Origin: Notamacropus eugenii
Taxonomy: Eukaryota > Chordata > Mammalia > Diprotodontia > Macropodidae
Assembly: GCF_028372415.1 (NCBI RefSeq)
Contig: NC_092872.1
Location: 259,681,008 to 259,745,007, forward strand
Length of the DNA: 64,000 nt
Reading direction: 5' to 3'
This document shows positions 59,961 to 64,000 of this stretch, piece after piece (position 1 is the stretch's first letter; every line of letters begins with the position of its first letter). The position numbers were made by a program, and so were the translations under genes. The notes beneath the pieces were generated by a model. It did no database searches. It saw nothing but the letters and a program-made list of their open reading frames with translations, and was not told the DNA's origin.

Positions 59961-60397
59961 TTCTTGAGGGCTGGGTCAAGGAAAGGGAGGGAAGAAGCAA
60001 CTGAAGGTGAAACAGGACTGGGGATAATGCTCTCAAGTACTAGGCTTCTAGAGCTCTCCCAGTGCAGTAGGGTGAGTTGTGGACATACACATCACTGCTG
60101 ACCATGTAAAAGATGCTGAAATGTGTTGAAGACACCAAGATGGGCCAAGATGCCACCTAATCCTTGGAGACAGCCATCATGCACCCACTGGTGCACCTGT
60201 CTCCTGTATTCTCCTCTACAAACTTGTTTTAAAGATGCTTTGGAATTGTTTTATGGTTCTCTGTGGGTGGATGCAGTTCCCTGTCCCTTCAAATAAACTA
60301 GAAGCTGCCTGCTGAGCCCTTTGGATTTCCTAGAATCTAAAGCAGAATGTGTTGGCTGGACTAATGATCCCAGGCTCTTTCTCCCTCCTCTCAGCAG

Positions 60398-60594
60398 TTC
60401 GTGAAGACCATGGTGGTGGTGGTGGTGACTTTTGCCATCTGCTGGCTGCCCTATCACCTCTACTTCCTCCTGGGCACCTTCCATCAGGACATCTATTGCC
60501 ACAAGTTTATCCAGCAGGTCTACCTGGCCCTCTTCTGGCTCGCCATGAGCTCCACCATGTACAACCCCATCATCTACTGCTGCCTCAACCAAAG
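60398..60594 (+). CDS. TACR2: TACR2 exon 4: TM6, extracellular loop 3 and TM7
   Basis: The exon reads [20 protein letters not shown] (TM6 with the CWLP switch at residues 263-266), then the third extracellular loop [15 protein letters not shown], then TM7 ending in the NPIIY motif (304-308) and CCLNQ. It ends CAA-AG|GTGAGT, splitting the codon for Arg314; 197 nt is the human length. The acceptor is a CAGCAG tandem (60392-60397). The start given uses the distal CAG, which keeps the human spacing; the proximal one adds a Gln (start 60395). The last coding exon (C-terminal tail with palmitoylation and phosphorylation sites) is not in the window. Confidence 0.95.
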
Positions 60595-60664
60595 GTGAGT
60601 CTTCCACAGACCCAAGCCCAGGCTCTCCAGCTTGGCCTTCAAAGCCCTCTCCAACATTGATCAC

Positions 60665-60870
60665 AATAATAATAACTGACAGTTCAGCAATACTTTGCAT
60701 ACATTCTCTCACTTGACCCTCATAATTACCCTGTGAGGTAATTACTACAGGGGCTACAAGTATCACACTCATTTTACAGATGAAGGAAATTGAGGCAGAG
60801 GCAGAGTGACCCAACCATAGTCATGCTGTAAGTACCAAGATTCACACCTAGATATCTCCTCATTTGACTC
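60665..60870 (-). repeat. MIR/CORE-type SINE
   Basis: CATTCTCTCACTTGACCCTC, ACTCATTTTACAGATGAAGG. Confidence 0.75.
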
Positions 60871-61089
60871 CAGCAATCTTCTTTTTAGAGCAATATTTAA
60901 CTTATATCAATCTTTTTTTCCCCTCATCACCTTTATTCCTGATTGTATCCCAGTGAGCCATCCCTTGGGATGAAAGTTTTTAAAAAGAAAGAGGGGAAAA
61001 AAAGTTTGTGAGCTTGACTGTGTATGCAGGATTCTATACTCATAATCTCCCAGTCCTGTAAAGAAGGGAGGGAGAAGAGACACACAGAG

Positions 61090-61250
61090 TGGAATGAGCA
61101 GTGAATTTGGAGTCAGAAAGCCTGGATTCAAACCCTACCCTCTGTCACTTACTGTGTGCCTTTGGGCAAACCATTTCATGTCGTCAGGACTCCATTCTTT
61201 CATCTCTAACCCAAGGGAGTTGGAATAGATGTCCTCTATATTGCCATCTC
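61090..61250 (+). repeat. MIR-type SINE
   Basis: GGAGTCAGAAAGCCTGGATT, TGTGCCTTTGGGCAAACCAT. Confidence 0.75.
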
Positions 61251-61347
61251 ATGCTAGCTTGATGCCTCTCAGAGGAGAGGAGGGGGACATTTCTTTATCT
61301 CTTCTTTCTCCTCAGGCTGGTCCCTCTATCATAACAGATAATTGTAG

Positions 61348-61349
<2 letters not shown>

Positions 61350-61391
<42 letters not shown>

Positions 61392-61395
61392 GTAT
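61350..61395 (+). repeat. (CA)n(TA)n microsatellite
   Basis: About 16 CA units followed by ATATATATATG. Confidence 0.97.
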
Positions 61396-62029
61396 ATTTA
61401 CATGTATTGTGACTCCCCGGCATGAAACCCTGGTTCTAGACCAGGTGGTCTCATCACTGTTACCTTCCCAGGGTCTACTGCCTCATCACAGCTCTAAAAC
61501 TATGAAAGTATTTGGATACAGCCCAGTCCTTGGTCAAATACTCAATACTACTGGTTGAGCACCCCATGGTTTCTGAGTGCCATGTTAGAGGTTCAAACCA
61601 TATGTTGGGGAGGAGAGGGAGGAAGAAAGTAGTGAACAAAAAAATGGAGAATATGGTGTTAATGACTGTTGACAGTCAGTAAGCATTTATTAATTACTTA
61701 GTATGTTCCAAATGCTGTTCGTGATGCTGAGCACTGAGGAGACAAAGAAAGGCAAAAAGCACAGTCTCTGACACCCACAAACAAGATCTGGCAACCTTAC
61801 CCATCCACCCACCAGGAGGACACAGGATAAGGAAGGACATCCCAGTAGCGAGTCAGCTTCTAGCATTTCTGAAGACAATCTCAAAGTATCCCTGTATAGT
61901 TCATATGCCTTCAGCCAAATCACGAAGCAGATTCTCTTCCTCCATGTCCAGTGTTTTTTCCACTCTACCATGGCCTACTGCAGCCTCTCCGTGACCATTT
62001 AGCAGCCTCAGGGTTCTTCCAGACCAAAC

Positions 62030-62215
62030 CTCACCCTAACAAGACTCTCCTCTTCCACACTCCTGAGAAGTGGTTGGATACCCAGTCTATTCTTGAAGAC
62101 CTCCAGTAATGGGGAACCTACCACCCCTGGGGCATCTCATTCCCCTTTAGATAGCTCCAACTTCTTAGCAAGTGTTTCCTTAACAACCCTAAATGTGTGT
62201 CTCTTACATTTGAGT
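62030..62215 (-). repeat. L3/CR1 LINE fragment
   Basis: TCTTGAAGACCTCCAGTAAT, GGGGAACCTACCACCC, TAGATAGCTCCAACTTCTTA, AAGTGTTTCCTTAACAACCC: antisense CR1/L3 near the 3' end. Confidence 0.75.
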
Positions 62216-62244
62216 CGTGCCTTTTATTTACACGGCATATTACG

Positions 62245-62455
62245 GTACTCATCTTGAATAGAGCACCAGACTTGAATCCAAATACTGCTTCACTCCGACT
62301 AGTTATGTAAACCTGGCCAAGTCACTTAAAACCTCTCTCAACCTCGGATTCTTCATCTCTAAAATGGGGGTACCTACCTCACAGGGTTATTGTGAGGATC
62401 AAATGAGATAATATGTGTAAAGTGCTACATAAAATGTTAGCTATTATGCCATATG
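62245..62455 (+). repeat. MIR/CORE-type SINE
   Basis: GAATAGAGCACCAGACTTGA, GAGGATCAAATGAGATAATA, AGTGCTACATAAAATGTTAG. Confidence 0.85.
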
Positions 62456-62579
62456 ATCATCAACGAGGGCACGAAGGGTGTACATTAACATCAGATTCAG
62501 AATCGAAAGAAACATTTGACAGATAGGGAAGCTAAGAGGTCACACAGCTAAGAAGCAAAGTTGGGATTCTGACCCAGGT

Positions 62580-63720
62580 CTAAGTGTCTCTGGTCACCCA
62601 CAATTTTGATTGCTCAAGGACTGGTAGTCTGTAATTCAAAGCCATGTAGTGCCAATGGGAGAATGTTGCTGTGAAAAAGATGGATTTTGTATCAGAGGGC
62701 AACTGGGGATCAATGAAGGCACAATGGGACTTCCTAAAGGCAAGCCACTCTGCCTTCCTCCTCCCAGTCCATTCTGGTCCTGATTCATTGTACATGAGTA
62801 GCATCTGTCCCACCTCTACATACCGATGGAAGAAGTTAATGGGCTGCCCATTCAACTGAATGTTATAATCTAGGCATTCATCATCCATTTAATTTACCTG
62901 TGTGGAATATGAGGATGCTATGGATCAACTGTCTTATTGGTAATTTTTTTGGAATAATTTTTGGGGCATTTTTTCCTCTCAAGTATCTTAAAAATCAATC
63001 TTCTATTCCCTTTCTACTAGAGATTTCTCTTGGGTATACTTGGTTAGGTCCAGCTACTCTCTTGTATTTCTTCATCAGACATTATAAACCATGTGGACAT
63101 TGAAAACAGATCACTGAAGAAACAGTGGCCTACCAATTTTGTATGTATTTGCTGTCTACCCATCTAATCTTATCTACAACTACTCTTGGGGTGACCTGAT
63201 TGAGTTCTCTCCCAAATTCCTACAGGCTTTTTTCCTTTCCTGTCATCTTTTGTTGTTTCAGAAGTCAATGATATTTATAATCTTTCACCATCTTTCATTT
63301 TATACATATTATACCATCACTGCCCTTTGCTATCAGGCCTTTTGGTTGGCAAGAAAATAAAAAATTTGCTGACTTAGAAGGTTTCTGGGCTAGTCTTATT
63401 GTAATTGTTTTATATCAGTTAAACTCCTCTAAGAAATGGTGGTAGTCAAAATCAATGACTTCATTTTATCCATTTCTCATAGTTAATGGGCTAATTAAGT
63501 AGGTTGACCTGGATCATGTGCAATGTCATATCTCTTTATCCTTCCAATTTGATGTCAATCTTGACCTTTACTCTTATTAATGGTCTGACTGCACACAGAC
63601 AAATGTCTTGGAAATGATTTTCCCTTCACAACCAATTATTGCCTGTCTGTTAAGATACAGTCAGTTTCATTTTGGGAACTGATGCTCAGAGCTTACTCTG
63701 ACTTCATGAAGACAGAATTC
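62580..63720 (-). mobile_element. Degenerate RTE-type LINE fragment
   Basis: The minus strand frame 62580-62888 reads LNGQPINFFHRYVEVGQML, then EWTGRRKAEWLAFRK, DPQLPSDTKSIFF and later LPVLEQSKLWVT. This is the post-reverse-transcriptase region of RTE ORFs (YLGQ ... RR..GW.AF ... LPSDTK). Further upstream on the minus strand (63550-63590) come SDH and, after a frameshift, RVKVKIDIKLEG, the end of the RTE endonuclease domain. The spacing between the two is shorter than in a full RTE, so the copy is internally deleted and broken by stops. Confidence 0.7.
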
Positions 63721-63749
63721 ATTATGTACCTGTAGGTAAGTACTATAGA

Positions 63750-64000
63750 TTTTATTAACCCCATCTTACAGGTGAGGAAACTGAAGAGAGGTATCTGAAT
63801 AGGATATAAGCCTTTGATTTTTTTCCTAATCTACGTGGTAGATAGAAACCCCCAAATTGAGAAGACTTGGATTTGATTTCTGCCTTATATGAGCAAGTCA
63901 CTTAACCTTTCAGTAGTATCCTAAGCAACTCTCTAGAAGGTACAGAGAAGTTGTCAACCTGTACGGATAGGAGCTTCCATACTCAGAGAAATGATAGGTT
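63750..64000. repeat. Two MIR-type SINE pieces
   Basis: An antisense piece (CCATCTTACAGGTGAGGAAA) at about 63750-63800 and a decayed sense piece (GACTTGGATTTGATTTCTGC) at about 63840-63910. Confidence 0.55.

Larger units (their letters stand above)
58328..60397 (+). other. TACR2: TACR2 intron 3
   Basis: This is a 2.1 kb intron (GTGAGC...CAGCAG) with an RTE-tailed SINE, a GAAG microsatellite and MIR-type SINEs. The stretch from about 59960 to 60390, next to exon 4, looks unique, with a pyrimidine tract CTCTTTCTCCCTCCTCTCAG at its end. Confidence 0.9.
60595..64000 (+). other. TACR2: TACR2 intron 4, 5' part
   Basis: This stretch follows donor GTGAGT. No sequence resembling the last TACR2 exon (FRSGFRLAFRCCPW in human) is seen up to the window edge, so the intron is at least 3.4 kb. 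It holds SINEs, a CA/TA microsatellite, an L3/CR1 piece and an RTE LINE remnant. Confidence 0.8.

Noticed and set aside
62671..63360. Plus-strand frames of 60-75 codons
   Set aside because: They are antisense to the RTE remnant and have no similarity of their own.
60595..64000. Search for the last TACR2 exon
   Set aside because: No frame resembles FRSGFRLAFRCC or the receptor tail; the exon must lie to the right of the window.

Overview
The window looks like nuclear DNA from a marsupial mammal. It holds parts of two vertebrate genes in a head-to-head arrangement, TSPAN15 on the minus strand and TACR2 (tachykinin NK2 receptor) on the plus strand, surrounded by a dense sea of interspersed repeats. 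The marsupial call rests on the repeats: many MIR/CORE-type SINEs, tRNA-derived SINEs ending in an RTE-type tail (GAGTCGGACATGACTGAAA-like), 5'-truncated L1 ORF2 pieces of non-eutherian type, old L2 and L3/CR1 pieces, and a degenerate RTE LINE. The species cannot be fixed from the sequence.

Layout. 1-640: TSPAN15 coding exon 2 (minus, 446-631) with flanking intron. 632-37396: TSPAN15 intron 1, about 36.8 kb, with no other gene I can support. It holds L1, L2, L3/CR1, SINE and hAT-like copies, a probable solo ERV LTR inserted in a trinucleotide microsatellite (about 9255-9857), several microsatellites, a local duplication (636-934 and 2137-2470) and a diverged minisatellite. 37397-37495: TSPAN15 coding exon 1 inside a CpG island (about 37040-38120) with paired CCAAT boxes and GC boxes. 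37500-52358: intergenic DNA between the two start codons, about 14.9 kb. 52359-60594: TACR2 coding exons 1-4, with introns full of SINEs. 60595-64000: start of TACR2 intron 4; the final exon (receptor C-terminal tail) lies beyond the right edge. TSPAN15 exons 3 onward lie beyond the left edge.

Biology. TSPAN15 is a TspanC8 tetraspanin that escorts the protease ADAM10. TACR2 is the Gq-coupled neurokinin A receptor. They are neighbours in this orientation in human (10q22), so the arrangement is conserved synteny, not a functional operon. The most notable gene-level observations are a non-canonical GC-AG intron 1 in TACR2, a CAGCAG tandem acceptor at its exon 4, a two-residue longer third intracellular loop than human, and a duplicated copy of the TSPAN15 exon 2 acceptor region about 1.5 kb inside the intron. 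I see no novel multi-gene system, CRISPR array, operon, tRNA or rRNA. Most open frames are chance frames in microsatellites, SINEs or GC-rich DNA.
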